DNA of 64,000 nt from Owenia fusiformis (lineage: Eukaryota; Annelida; Polychaeta; Sabellida; Oweniidae): positions 687,001 to 751,000 of the forward strand of contig CAIIXF020000011.1 of the NCBI GenBank assembly GCA_903813345.2. Direction: 5' to 3'. Each line of letters starts with the position of its first letter. Position 1 is the stretch's first letter. Below, piece by piece: positions 46,421-57,853 of this stretch. The notes below the pieces were generated by a model, which ran no database searches, was not told the DNA's origin, and saw only the letters and a program-made list of their open reading frames with translations. The position numbers and the translations under genes are program-made.

Positions 46421-47416
46421 CAATACACTGTTGCTCATAAATATGGAATATTTTATAGATACGAACTGTTCGATGGAATTTTTACAAAATGATAACATTT
46501 TGATGAAAATTTGTAATGTGTTCTCATTCCCTCATCAGTTTTGCATATAAAACTGATTGGTATGAAAAGTTAAAACATTTATGGTTGATTAAACTTGTAT
46601 TCACTGAGGTGACCCCATGACCTCATGATATTGGTAACTTGAAAGAGGTGTCCAAATCTTAGTTGTAATCATTGTGCACATTTTATAAAATTTTAATTTA
46701 GAGTTGGAAGAGTTTTAAAAAGGCATGCCCCATAGACACAGGCTGGTATCGAAAAAATTGTCCGCTGTGACGGAGCGTGCTATTTTGCATAGAAACACTA
46801 GGAAATCCACACAATTTATTTTTTACTCATATGTTTTGCTATATCAAAGAAAATTACTGACTCCATGCAATGAATATATCATTTGCGGGTAACTTTAACT
46901 TCTGTTTGAAGTCCAACAACGCTAAGAGTAAAGGCTATTGAAAACGGCGTCGGAGTATCATACTCCAAAATGTACCAATTCTTTTATTTCTTTTTAATGA
47001 TACAATATAGCGACACAATAATATTTACATATGTTTTCAGCATAACTCTGAAGGTATTAATGAGATCTTTATGTATTGGGTATTTTTAATTTTTTCAATA
47101 AAAAATAATGTTTAATTTTTTTGTCCGCTGTGACGGAGCAGTTTCAAATCTGAAATACGTTAAGAATTTAGATTTATAATATATCTCTTTATAACCACAC
47201 GTTAGAGGAGGGAGCGTATTAGTCTTGCTCAAAGACTATCCACCCCCCCCCCCCGTCACCTTCACTCTCTTTACCTGGCAACATACAAGAGAGAAGGATA
47301 AAGAGGGGGGAGTACAGGGTCTTTTAAGCAAGACTAGGAGCGTATCAAATCTCTTTCTTAAAGTATTCTGAAAAATAAAACGGAATAAAAGTACACAATT
47401 CAAATTCTGAGATGTA

Positions 47417-48483
47417 CGAGGGGTGATCCAAAAGTCTTGGACGCCCTGCTCTAATTTTGTTGGTTTTTGATAAAATTTCTTTAAACTTTCCAATAATAAA
47501 GACCAACAACCTAACTACTTTGTGTATTTATTTCATGGAGAAATTATATATTTCATGTTGTTTTCTAGATAGTTTTTAATATAGGAACCCTGCCACCCGG
47601 AACGGTATTCGCACATGGCAACTTTCAGCCTTAAATGTTGCCCCCATTTAACTTGTTTCGCAAGTCTTGACCACTGTCTTTCTTTGAATTTTGAATGTTA
47701 AACCATGTTAGTTTACTTCCTTTGTTACTAGGCAACCAATTAATTGTGTTTTAATTATCATTTCACATATGACAATGGCTGTATATGTCAAATTCTAAGA
47801 AAATGACGTCGGATAAACAACCCTCATTCTGGTATCATTTTGCTCCAAAATGGCTGCTTAAATGCAGAACATAAAAGAAAGCAGTGTGGAACAATGAATA
47901 CTACAATATATTTTAACTATTATTGACCTTGAGCAGCTATGGCTCCCATTGATTTTCTTCCTTTTCTCCAAGTTGAAAGGAGGGTTAAAAGAATATGTTA
48001 TTTACTCATTGGATGAGGTTTAGAGTGGCACTCCAGAAGCATTTGTATCACATAAGCAATGGCGGTTTCATAAATGTCTTCCATTCATTGGTAAAGCGGT
48101 ATGAAAATTGTGTTCAAATTCGTGGAAAATATGTTAAAAAGTAGGTCTTAATATGTGAAGATGATGATGGCAGATGACACTCAGATTGAAAATCAGAAAT
48201 TCTCTCATATCATGCCTGGTGTTAGGCTGTGCACCTGCACCTAAAGTATTTGTCATATTATGACAGTTGTGACGTGATTTGCTATATTTAAATACCGTTC
48301 CGGGTGGCCACGACCCAATATTAAAAACTATTTAGAAAAGTAGCTAAAATATATAATTTTCTGTTGAAACTTATACACAAAGTTGATAAGATGTAGATCT
48401 TTATTATCTGAAAGTTTCATGTAATTATATTAGAAAATAGCAAAGTTAGAGCGGGGCGTCCAAGACTTTTGGATCACCCCTCG
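47417..48483. mobile_element. Mariner-like MITE nested in the palindromic element
   Basis: The ends CGAGGGGTGATCCAAAAGTC and their inverse are flanked by TA. The inverted arms extend about 220 bp, to 'cacccggaacggtatt'. This end sequence is typical of mariner elements. It is 1,067 bp long with no transposase. Confidence 0.88.
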
Positions 48484-48744
48484 TATATACGACCACTCTT
48501 TAAGCTTCTTATAGTTTGTACTGTAATCCAAGTTATGCATGGTAACTCATGAAAATGATATAATCAACTTTATTTCAGTATAGGGTATTTGCCTTTCGTT
48601 GTGCCTACTGTGGATCCATCACCTGACATGGTCATTTTTATGGTAACTTATATACAGTAATATTATGTGGTAAAGGGTTATACATCTGTCGGAATGCAGG
48701 ATGTCTGTGCGCTATTTCGAATAAATTCATATTATCCCTATTTA

Positions 48745-49325
48745 TGTTACGCGGTAAACACGATACAAAAATATGCCATATTCCGCAACGAATATGCCAT
48801 ATTCACTTGCGGTGTATGACAGATTCACCTGTGGTATATGGTATACACACTAACCAATGAGAACGTGATACGGAAGTATGCAATTGTCAATTGCATCGAT
48901 TGAACGAACAAGTAAAACTTTATAAATTATTAAAATGATTACTGAATCAACAGTACAGTTTATCGAATACATCAACGTATGCAGAAGTATCACTCACCAA
49001 TCTCACGTAATAAACTTACCCAATCAATCCAGGATTACATTCAGAGTCGATTCTCGCAACCAATCAAACCAAGTCTTTCTGTATCACGTTTTTCACCTGC
49101 GGAATATGTCATATTCAACTGCTGTATATGGCATATTCCGCAAGTGAGTATGACATATTCTGAAGGTTAGTATCGGGTATTCACTGAATTCAATGCATCA
49201 CATATTCACTGCGGAATATCGCATACTCACCTGCGGAATATGACATATACCGCAGGTGAGTATGGCATATTCACCCGTATCACAAATACCGCGCAACCAT
49301 GAATGTATGCCATATTCCGCGTAAC
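48745..49325. repeat. Cluster of 'gaatatgccatattc' palindromes with inverted ends
   Basis: The ends 'gttacgcgg' and 'ccgcgtaac' enclose about 580 bp. Within it 'tatgccatattccgc' and variants (tatgacatattc, gaatatgtcatattc, 'cacctgcggaatatg') recur about ten times in both directions. It may be a small TIR element whose ends have been amplified. Confidence 0.6.
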
Positions 49326-50011
49326 AATTTAGAAATACACGTGACATTCTAAGACGTCTTGGCGAAAACGTCTTAGAAATATTATGTTGAGTTTACACCA
49401 TGTTGATTCATGTTGATTTCAGTACAAACCTCCGAAAAATGCTAAGAGTTTTTATATCTCAGATTTACATTACCCCAGATCTCCCAGAGGCTACTTGTCA
49501 TAATTTAGGAAAGTGATTTGTGACGTTCTCTCTTCTTATGGTACTTTTAAAAGGTATAATTTGAATCTTAAATTCTTAACGTAGTTCACAGTTAAAACTG
49601 CTCCGTCAAAGCGGACAAAAAATGTAAACATTATTTTTTATAAAAAATATTAAAAATACCCAATACATCAAGATATCATTAATACCTTCAGAGTTATCCT
49701 TAAAACATATGTGAAATATTATTGTGTCGCTATATTGTACCATTAAAAAGAAATAAAAGAAATGGTACATTTTGGAGCATGATACCCCGGCGCCGTTTTC
49801 AATAGCTCTTACTCTTAGCGTTGTTGGACTTCAAACAAAAGTTAAAGTTACCCGTAAATGATATACCCATTGCATTGAGTAAGAAACTTTCTTTGGTATA
49901 GCGAAACATATGAGTAAAAAAATAAATTGTGTTGGTTTCTTAGTGTTTCTATGCAAAAATAGCACGCTCCGTCACAGCGGACAAATTTTTCGATACCAGC
50001 CTGTGATAGAA

Positions 50012-51035
50012 TAAGCGAAAAAGAGCATGGCAGGTCATAGGGATGGCGCTCTCTGGCATGAAAGAAACTGCCATTGCCAGGACCCTAGGGGTGTGTCAGG
50101 AACAGTCTCTCAAATGTTGCAGTGGTACCAAAGGCATTGGAATATGACTCCAGGTCACAGCAATAGTAGCCCCAGAGAGAAAAATGTAAGAAAAGACCAC
50201 CACCTACTGCATTTATGTCATCAAAATCGCTTATTAGGCAACCAGTAGTCTACGAGGTGAATGGCTGCCCCACCTCAAAACCTGTGTTCCAGAGCTATAG
50301 ACAACAAGTGGTTTCTTCATAACGGATGCAAGGCCATGAGACCTTTAAAGAGACCACAGCTGACTGATCATAACAAAGAAAGGTGCCTTCAATGGGCAGG
50401 AAAGCACCAAAAAATTGGACCTAATCTTCGGTGTCATATGACAGCATGTGAAGAAATAAGATGTGTCCTCCACAAAGTTGATAATTGTGTTCATTTCTGT
50501 CGTAGACCAGGGGAAAGCGACAATAAGGACACTTACTGATGTGGCAGTCATTAAAGGCGACCCTATTTAAGTTATGAGCAGTATTACAAAGGTTGTTTGG
50601 AGCAGTCCACAGAAGTCGCACCCCCTTGGTGATTCCCAAACATAATTTCAGAGTAATTTGAACTTTTGGACCTCCATCAAGTACCACATGCAAAAAGAGT
50701 GTTTTGGGGCAACGTTCAACTGCAGAATGACCATGCTGATGCATATGCTAGTGGCATTGTGTTGGATTACATCAGGGCAGGCAATGTGGACCAGCTACCA
50801 TGGGCACAAAAATCAGTCAATCAGGCTAATGAAGAGCAAATGTCGGACGACCTTGGTAATAAGATTCGTGACTTGGACCCCAACCTCAAAATTTAAATAC
50901 GTTACGCACTGCCCAGATTGAGGAATGGGGCCTCATTTCACTTAGAAAGGTCAGATGTTTCATTCTATACTGGTCCCGTAGGGTTGATGCTCTGATTGCA
51001 ACACGAAGAGGACATAACGCATATTAATGCTATCA
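50012..51035 (+). pseudogene. Tc1-like transposase relic
   Basis: The N-terminal helix-turn-helix is readable in one frame ('WQVIGMALSGMKETAIARTL'). The middle is in another ('RCLQWAGKHQKIGPN', 'HKVDNCVHFCRRPGES') and the C-terminal part in a third ('GIVLDYIRAGNVDQLPWAQK', 'LGNKIRDLDPN'), near the end 'RVDALIATRRGH'. These blocks match the order in Tc1 transposases. The expected 'SPDLNPIEH' reads 'KSVNQANEEQ', so catalytic sequence is lost. At least three frame changes make it dead. Confidence 0.88.
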
Positions 51036-51578
51036 TTGGATAGAGGACCCTTCAATCTCCATGACCAGATGTTTATTTTGTTTGATCTGTTTTACATGAC
51101 GATTTGGATCGGGGTTTTTTGAAAATGCAAAAATTCTTAGCGTACCCATGTTTAAATAACAGTAATTTTCTAAACTTAAATGTGAATATTTTTTCTCTTA
51201 AAAAATTTTGATTTGTAGATGAAATATGTGGTTATGATTTGCCTAGAAAATAAATGTATGAACCAACTCCAAATAAATGTTCTCTTACTCCAAACTTTGA
51301 ATACTGAGTTGCCAAATCTAATATTCCATATGTATGAGCAACAGTGTATGTTAAGAACGGAATAATAACGTATGAAAATTCCACTCACTCGTGATCCGGA
51401 ATCGTGAGTCTTAATAGGAAAACTTTATTTATTTATTTACTTAGGCTTCAATACTGAAGAATAGTTTGACAATTAAAGAAATCGTACACTATACCTTATG
51501 CTAATCAAACAATTACAATATCATGAATTATACATGAGCAAATTTAAGACCCAAAATAACAATGGATTTATTGGTAAA

Positions 51579-51859
51579 TCAGCCAAAAAATCTTCTTTGG
51601 TACATAATTGCGACATTCTTACATAAAATAATCAAAACATTATCCCAATTTTTCATTGGGAACTCCATGCCTAAAATAATGTTATATAAAACCTCACATG
51701 AAACTTTCTTAAATGTAGGATTTTCCTTAATCAAATTTTCAATCATATTCGCTCTGATATCAACATAATTATCACAACCCATAATAAAATGATAAAGATC
51801 CTCTAATGAGTTATTTCTATATTTCTTACACTCTCTATTTTCTATAGGTAACCCCCCTA
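51579..51859 (-). pseudogene. LINE C-terminal domain fragment
   Basis: The minus frame has 'PIENRECKKYRNNSLEDLYH' then 'FIMGCDNYVDIRANMIENLI', the Cys/His-type tail common after LINE reverse transcriptases. It is cut on its upstream side by the TIR element at 51860; LINE sequence resumes at about 52660 ('GIHNLEINNHSLPY'). Confidence 0.75.
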
Positions 51860-52654
51860 TCACACCAAACTAGTTCTTACCCGTTCTTGCCAGTCCTACG
51901 AAAACGTCGTAAAACGGGCTCAATCTAGCTGTGGTCGGGAAAGTTGTCTAAAATAATTAGCTACTTCGTTCATAAACAGTCTTCAATACGTCCATCTCGT
52001 TCGCAGTTCGTTCAGGTCGCACCACATCGGTGTGCAACGTCGTATAACGCGTCCCTTAGTCTAGAAGGTCATCATGACCTGATTACAGAACGGTATGGTC
52101 GCCATCGAATTTTGAATCGATTCAAAATTCTAAAATCACCTTCCAGTCTGAGAACGTTCATGAAGTTCGCAAATAGACCTTAGAAAGTTGCAGTTACGTT
52201 CATTTCGTTCGCACACAGTTCAAAACCAGTTTTGAAGAACGCAGTGGCAACTTGTTTGGTGTGATAGCTATATTTTTGCTAACTCGTTCATAAGCAGTCT
52301 TAAATACGTTCTTAATCAGTTTAAACTCGTTTGTGATTAGTTCTACCTCGTTCTCAATACGTCCTCAGACAGTTCAACTCGTTGTTAAAACGTTTCTAGT
52401 AGGATTAAAGTACGACGGTTCCGTTCGTAGTACGTCCAGCTCGTCGTTAGTACGTTGTCACTCGTTCTAATTGTAGAACGTATCGACCACGAGAACATTT
52501 TGAGCATGTTCTAAGTTCTAGAGGACCTACCCGTTCGAGTACGTTCGATGAAGTTTGTAAATAGACCCCAAACGGTTCTAAGTACGTCCAGTCCGTTCGT
52601 ACACAGTTGAAGCCCGTTTTCGAGAACGTAGTGAGAACTAGTTTGGTGTGATAG
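51860..52654. mobile_element. 'acgttc'-rich TIR element in the LINE
   Basis: The ends TATCACACCAAACTAGTTCT and the inverse (AGAACTAGTTTGGTGTGATA) mark about 0.8 kb. The inside is crowded with 'cgttc', 'acgtcc' and 'cagttc' words. The right terminal 115 bp has a diverged direct copy ending 'ttgtttggtgtgatag' at 52254-52269, so two right ends lie in tandem. No gene is seen. Confidence 0.75.
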
Positions 52655-52880
52655 TAGGGTAAAGAATGGTTGTTTATTTCTAAATTATGTATACCACATA
52701 GATAAATATTGTCTCCAACTATTAAATTCAAAATCTCTAACATTGTTCTTACGTATTTTTTCCATAAAACGTTGACATATTTATACAATCATTGTACATG
52801 AAGTGTACATCTGTACTTTATAATTGTACAAGGTGGACATCTTTCCACCTTGTTTTAAACCTTGTCTATTAACAAACCAT

Positions 52881-53960
52881 TCAAAATTTGCACCATGTAT
52901 AAAAACATAGTCCATAGAGTTTATATAAGATTGACGCAAAATTCTCCAAAATATTTCCCTTTAATACCAGCGTCATATATTTGAGCAAATAGCCCATCAA
53001 TCCACACCGTGTCGTATGCCTTCTTTCTAAAAATGCAGCAACAATCTTACTTCCATTTTCAATATTATGAGCTATAGCCTCTTGAAGAAGAAGGGATGAG
53101 TGAAGAGAACTACATTTAATCTTATTAGCACCCTGTAACTCTGATATTGCCTGATAACTATGACCATACTTCAATTCCCTCTGAAGTAAAATCTCATAAT
53201 ATAGTTTACACAATGATGATTGAAGTGTTATACGTCTGTAACTATCTTTATCAAGTTTCTTCTTTTTTTCTCCTTTATATACTGGAATTATAACACCCCG
53301 TTTAAAGTTCTTAGGTGAATATTCTTCATTAATTAACATATTAAATAGAATTGCTATAGTTTTGAAAGTGTGATCACCATTATACAAAAATTGTTCATAT
53401 GGTATGCCATCATAACCTGTTGCCTTGGCCTTAGGTAACTTATAACAGGATTCCCTGACTTCATCTACAGTTATAACATTTTGAAATTGTGGAGAATCAT
53501 CCTCTATGCATTTTATCCTCTGTTCAATTGTACATTTAAAATAATCATCATATACATATTGTTCATTTGGTCAGGTGAAGCTAACTTCCAAAATACTGTT
53601 TCCATGACTCCCTAACCTCTTCAGCATCAGTCAATAAAATTCCTTCATCAGGTAATCTTGACATGTTCTTGCCTTTGTACCATAGGTCTTTTTGTGAAAC
53701 ACTAGCATCTTCAATTGTGATATCAATTTTTTGTTATATTCATAGTCAGCTTGCCTTAAAGCTTTCCTTAAAGCTTTTTTTAGATTCTTTAATTTTAATC
53801 CAAAGAACATTATTGGATTCCCTTGGTTTTCCCGCTGCACACCAGTTATCATAAGCAATCTTTTTATCCTTTGTTATCTGGGGTAATAATGGGTTACGTT
53901 TCCAGTAGGGGTTACCATTCTTTTTCCTGAACCGTATTTTAGGTCTAGATAAATTGGCAG
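52881..53960 (-). pseudogene. LINE reverse transcriptase relic
   Basis: On the minus strand, 52881-53387 reads 'NFKRGVIIPVYKGEKKKKLD', 'SYRRITLQSSLCKLYYEILL', 'GANKIKCSSLHSSLLLQEAI' and 'IVAAFLERRHTTRCGLMGYL'. These are reverse transcriptase blocks 0 to 3, and the usual 'FLD' catalytic Asp is replaced. Frame 53631-53858 is the linker ahead of it ('KNLKKALRKALRQADYEYNK'). Several frame changes are present. Confidence 0.82.
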
Positions 53961-54357
53961 CTGAATAAATTTTTTTTAGTTATACTTTCCATAAACTTCT
54001 CTATTTCACTTGGCGAGAATTTTCTTTAATCAAATGTGTTGTCATTATCTATAGATTTATCTTCATTCAGCCTCTTAAATAAAGATTCCACTAAAGGAAA
54101 ATAATTGCCATTTATATAATCTTTAGACACCTTATTCCATGCAAGTTTAGAAGACTACATAATATTCTCAGAATTTCGGAAATTGCACTTTAATTCCAAA
54201 AGTACGCCCACTGGCAAATGATCAGATGTATTAACAGCATTATCTATATGCGAAACTTAACTATTTGACTGTTCATATTATGTGGTATTAAAATATGATC
54301 AATACAAGAAACTGAACCACTAGTTCTAAATAAATTCATCTGGTTAGTCTTTCTAAA

Positions 54358-55128
54358 TTAATCATATTTTCCTTTTGTCTTAACCATACCTTGTTTTTTA
54401 ATTTGTGACGTTTCGTCCAGCATGGTCGCTTGACTTTTTCGAACTGCTTGAAGTTGATACTTGATCTTGAGAGTTAATTAGCACTTTATTCCACAAACTT
54501 GATAATTCGTGATTGCCTGAGTCTCTATTCATACACTGTTTTTCTTTCTTTATGTAAATTGCCTCTTTTATCCACCGTTTATTTCTCTGACCTTCATTGT
54601 CTATAACCTTGACGTTATCCCAATCAACTACATGGTTCATCTGACGCACATGATCAGTGACTGCTGATTTCCCATATGATGACTGGGCTTCTTTCCTAAC
54701 ACTTCTTGTATACCTAGTCAGTCCACAATCAGGGACATCTTTCTTATGTTCTGATAGTCTTATATCTAATTTCCTGCCTGTCTCTCCAATATATACTTCT
54801 TTACACGAGCTACATGGTATTTCATAAACTACATTTGACTTATCTAGCAACTTGCGCTTGTCTTTAGGGTGAACTAATATCTGCCTTAATGTTTTAACTG
54901 GTTTAACGGTTGAAGATATCTTGTGTTTCTTTAAAATTCTTTTAACCTTCTCTGTTACACCTTGGACATATGGTAAAGTAGTAAACCCAATCCTATCTTC
55001 CTTATCTGCACTAGAAGAGGCTGTTTTTTGTCATCTATGCACTTCTTAACAATATTTGAAGGATATTCACATTTACTAAGAGCTGACTGTATATGTTCTA
55101 CCTCTTTGGTTTTGTCACTTCTAAGATG
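54358..55128 (-). mobile_element. Penelope-like fragment, minus arm (GIY-YIG)
   Basis: This arm is a near-identical inverted copy of about 55430-56184. Its open frame 54398-54850 carries the GIY-YIG endonuclease with 'VVYEIPCSSCKEVYIGETGR' and 'KLDIRLSEHKK'. It is 5'-truncated and joins the plus arm head to head at a short palindrome (near 55119-55143). Inserted in the endonuclease region of the LINE. Confidence 0.85.
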
Positions 55129-56184
55129 ACATCTTAGAAGTTGTGAAATCAGACAGTGTAGATAAGCTTACAGATCATCTCAATCAAGTAGATAGTACTG
55201 GGAGTATCAAGTTTACAGTAGAGCAAGAAACGAACGGGTGTCTACCGTTTCTAGATGTACTTCTTAGTAGAAAGGAAGATGGTTCTTTGAACTGTAGTGT
55301 ATATAGGAAGAAGACTCACACAGACCATTATTTGAACTATTCCAGCCATCTCCCCCTGGTGCATAAACTAGGAGTAGTCAAAACACTAGTTAATAGAGCG
55401 CAGTCCTTAGTTACAGACGACAGTGACAAAACCAAAGAGGTAGAACATATACAGTCAGCTCTTAGTAAATGTGAATATCCTTCAAATATTGTTAAGAAGT
55501 GCAAAGATGACAAAGAAACAGCCTCCTCTAGTGCAGATAAGGAAGATAGGATTGGGTTTACTACTTTACCATATGTCCAAGGTGTAACAGAGAAGGTTAA
55601 AAGAATTTTAAAGAAACACAAGATATCTTCAACCGTTAAACCAGTTAAAACATTAAGGCAGATATTAGTTCACCCTAAAGACAAGCGCAAGTTGCTAGAT
55701 AAGTCAAATGTAGTTTATGAAATACCATGTAGCTCGTGTAAAGAAGTATATATTGGAGAGACAGGCAGGAAATTAGATATAAGACTATCAGAACATAAGA
55801 AAGATGTCTCTGATTGTGGACTGACTAGGTATACAAGAAGTGTTAGGAAAGAAGCCCAGTCATCATATGGGAAATCAGCAGTCACTGATCATGTGCGTCA
55901 GATGAACCATGTAGTTGATTGGGATAACGTCAAGGTTATAGACAATGAAGGTCAGAGAAATAAACGGTGGATAAAAGAGGCAATTTACATAAAGAAAGAA
56001 AAACAGTGTATGAATAGAGACTCAGGCAATCACGAATTATCAAGTTTGTGGAATAAAGTGCTAATTAACTCTCAAGATCAAGTATCAACTTCAAGCAGTT
56101 CGAAAAAGTCAAGCGACCATGCTGGACGAAACGTCACAAATTAAAAAAAAAGGTATGGTTAAGACAAAAGGAAAATATGATTAA
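55129..56184 (+). mobile_element. Penelope-like fragment, plus arm (RT tail and GIY-YIG)
   Basis: The open frame 55143-56144 (333 residues) begins within the reverse transcriptase tail ('DSVDKLTDHLNQVDS', 'NGCLPFLDVLLSRK'). It continues through a linker and ends in the GIY-YIG nuclease with a 'CSSC' pair. In Penelope-like elements this nuclease nicks the target for reverse transcription. The palm and fingers of the reverse transcriptase are missing, so it is 5'-truncated. The last 40 bp, after 'aaaggtatggtt', are shared by both arms and so belong to the element's 3' end. Confidence 0.88.
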
Positions 56185-56811
56185 CTGAACCACTATATCC
56201 TTTAAGTTTATGTATTGAGCTCACACTGTTCATTTCATTCCTGTGAGTAAATTCAGATAACAGCGATCCTTGTGATTCAGGGTTACCACTATTTAAAGCA
56301 CGAGGGTCACCATTTAGATCCCCAATTATAATGCATCTCTGATGCATATCATTAGTTTCAATAATATTATCAATGATATCTAAGGCATTTGAATATGCAA
56401 TACCATTGTCATTGTTCTTAGATGGTAAATAAACATTAAAAATGCACAATTTCCCACTATTCCCTTGTATTGTTAATTCTATACCACCAATTCTCTTATG
56501 AAGTACATGGTTTACATCAAAATGTGAATTAATATCACTAATTTGAATACAATGATTTAAAGATATCCTCAAAAAATTGCAATGCCACCACTCGCTCTAC
56601 CAATCTTAAATACTCGCGTTGCACATAGACTTAAACATTCAAAATCCGGGTGAAATGTACTCATTTTATTACATAAAGCAGTATCGTAAACCCAATGCTC
56701 TGAAATTCCTAGAATATCTACAGTTGATAATAAATTGTACAGGAATGGTTTACATGTTGAAAATCCATGTACATTAAATGTTGAAATCCTTATTCCATTT
56801 ACATTCTTCAT
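56159..56811 (-). pseudogene. LINE endonuclease relic, inner copy
   Basis: Two overlapping minus frames are seen: 56569-56811 ('GIRISTFNVHGFSTCKPFLY', 'ILGISEHWVYDT') and 56159-56572 ('IGGIELTIQG', 'CIIIGDLNGDPRALNSG', 'LKGYSGSVNHIF'). These are the N, E and DxN blocks of an apurinic-type endonuclease. One frame change separates the two pieces. It continues toward the reverse transcriptase beyond the Penelope-like insertion. Confidence 0.85.
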
Positions 56812-56836
56812 AGTTCTGTTAGATCATTGTATACTA

Positions 56837-57220
56837 TTATAACATAAAAATAACAATAAATAAATTATTCCCTTGTATTGTTAATTCTATACCACCAATT
56901 CTCTTATGAAGTACATGGTTTACATCAAAATGTAAATTAATATCACTAATTTGAATACAATGATTTAAAGATATCCTCAAAAAAATTGCAATGCCACCAC
57001 TCGCTCTACCAATCTTAAATACTCGCGTTGCACATAGACTTAAACATTCAAAATCCGGGTGAAATGTACTCATTTTATTACATAAAGCAGTATCGTAAAC
57101 CCAATGCTCTGAAATTCCTAGAATATCTACATTTGATAATAAATTGTACAGGAATGGTTTACATGTTGAAAATCCATGTACATTAAATATTGAAATCCTT
57201 ATTCCATTTACATTCTTCAT
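56837..57220 (-). pseudogene. LINE endonuclease relic, duplicated outer copy
   Basis: The minus frame repeats the first 115 residues of the endonuclease almost exactly ('GIRISIFNVHGFSTCKPFLY' against 'GIRISTFNVHGFSTCKPFLY'), then stops within unrelated sequence. DNA 56866-57270 is a direct repeat of 56465-56860. Here the two parts are in one frame, where the inner copy has a shift. Confidence 0.85.
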
Positions 57221-57289
57221 AGTTCTGTTAGATCATTGTATACTATTATAACATACAAATAACAATAAATAAATTACTATAATGTAACT

Positions 57290-57690
57290 GTGCTTAACAT
57301 TAAAATGAGTTACTGGACATACACGAATACATACTACACACATACAAGCTTAATAGCTTTTATCACACCACCAATCTCTCTGATCATTTTATTTGAATTA
57401 AAGGGGAAAGTTTACTATCCAACCTCGGAATTCAAGAATGCACTTTCCGTGCTTATTCTATTTGCCAGTCACATAAGGCTCAGGACGTCTGGACTCGGTC
57501 ATATCATCCTATCTAATGAAATATGTGTTTGAAATCTAATTCTTACAACTAAGGTTTAGGTCTTTAAAATTATTCACGTTACATTCAAAAAGGTATCTCT
57601 TATAAAATTGTCCCCGATTTTCCCTGTCATTCTGATTTCAAGTGTCGGAGATTAAACCAGTAAAATGTTCCGATCGTCACATAAAAATTA
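57290..57690. other. Unassigned DNA
   Basis: The + frame 57290-57532 (80 residues) contains 'LKGKVYYPTSEFKNALSV' but matches nothing I know. No other structure is seen. Confidence 0.3.
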
Positions 57691-57699
57691 ATAACAACA

Positions 57700-57838
57700 T
57701 TCGATGGGCCGAGAGGTATCACAGATTCATACATGCAGTAATTATTATTGGAAGGATATATGGAATGTACATGCATACTGTGCCGAATATACAGTGTACA
57801 TGTATGAATCCGTGAAATCTCTCGGGTATCGAATATTG
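57700..57838. mobile_element. Short foldback MITE (about 139 bp)
   Basis: 'attcgatgggccgagaggta' is mirrored by 'ctctcgggtatcgaat', and inward 'cagattcatacatg' by 'catgtatgaatccg'. It lies just left of the next element. Confidence 0.65.
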
Positions 57839-57853
57839 CGACGACACCATTGT

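Larger units (their letters stand above)
46737..50005. mobile_element. Palindromic DNA element with 5-bp target duplication, copy 2
   Basis: The ends CACAGGCTGGTATCGA and its inverse are flanked by ATAGA on both sides (46732-46736 and 50006-50010). Arms of about 450 bp (46737-47185 and 49555-50005) match those of copy 1 (15981-16815) and run slightly further inward ('acgttaagaattta'). The 2.4-kb middle holds a mariner-like MITE and a cluster of palindromic motifs. Possibly Transib-like by its ends; no transposase is seen. Confidence 0.88.
46426..51346 (+). mobile_element. Tc1-like transposon split by nested insertions
   Basis: The left end CACTGTTGCTCATAAATATG (46426) and the right end, its inverse with few changes (51320-51346), are flanked by TA on both sides. 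Removing the insertion 46737-50005 with its 5-bp duplication leaves about 1.65 kb, the usual size of a Tc1 element. The remaining right part carries a decayed Tc1 transposase. The insertion lies just ahead of the transposase start. Confidence 0.88.
51426..57285 (-). mobile_element. Minus-strand LINE, broken and filled with insertions
   Basis: On the minus strand the element runs from an endonuclease near 57220 to a C-terminal domain near 51579, and ends in a (TAAA)n-like tail (51426-51441 on the + strand as 'tttatttatttattta'). Insertions are a TIR element (51860-52654) and a Penelope-like pair (54358-56184). The endonuclease start is duplicated (56458-57230). Without these it is near 2.8 kb, close to a full single-frame LINE. 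It resembles CR1/Jockey-group elements; the clade is uncertain. Confidence 0.8.

Noticed and set aside
55337-55621. Minus frame of 94 residues
   Set aside because: It is the shadow of the Penelope-like frame on the opposite strand.
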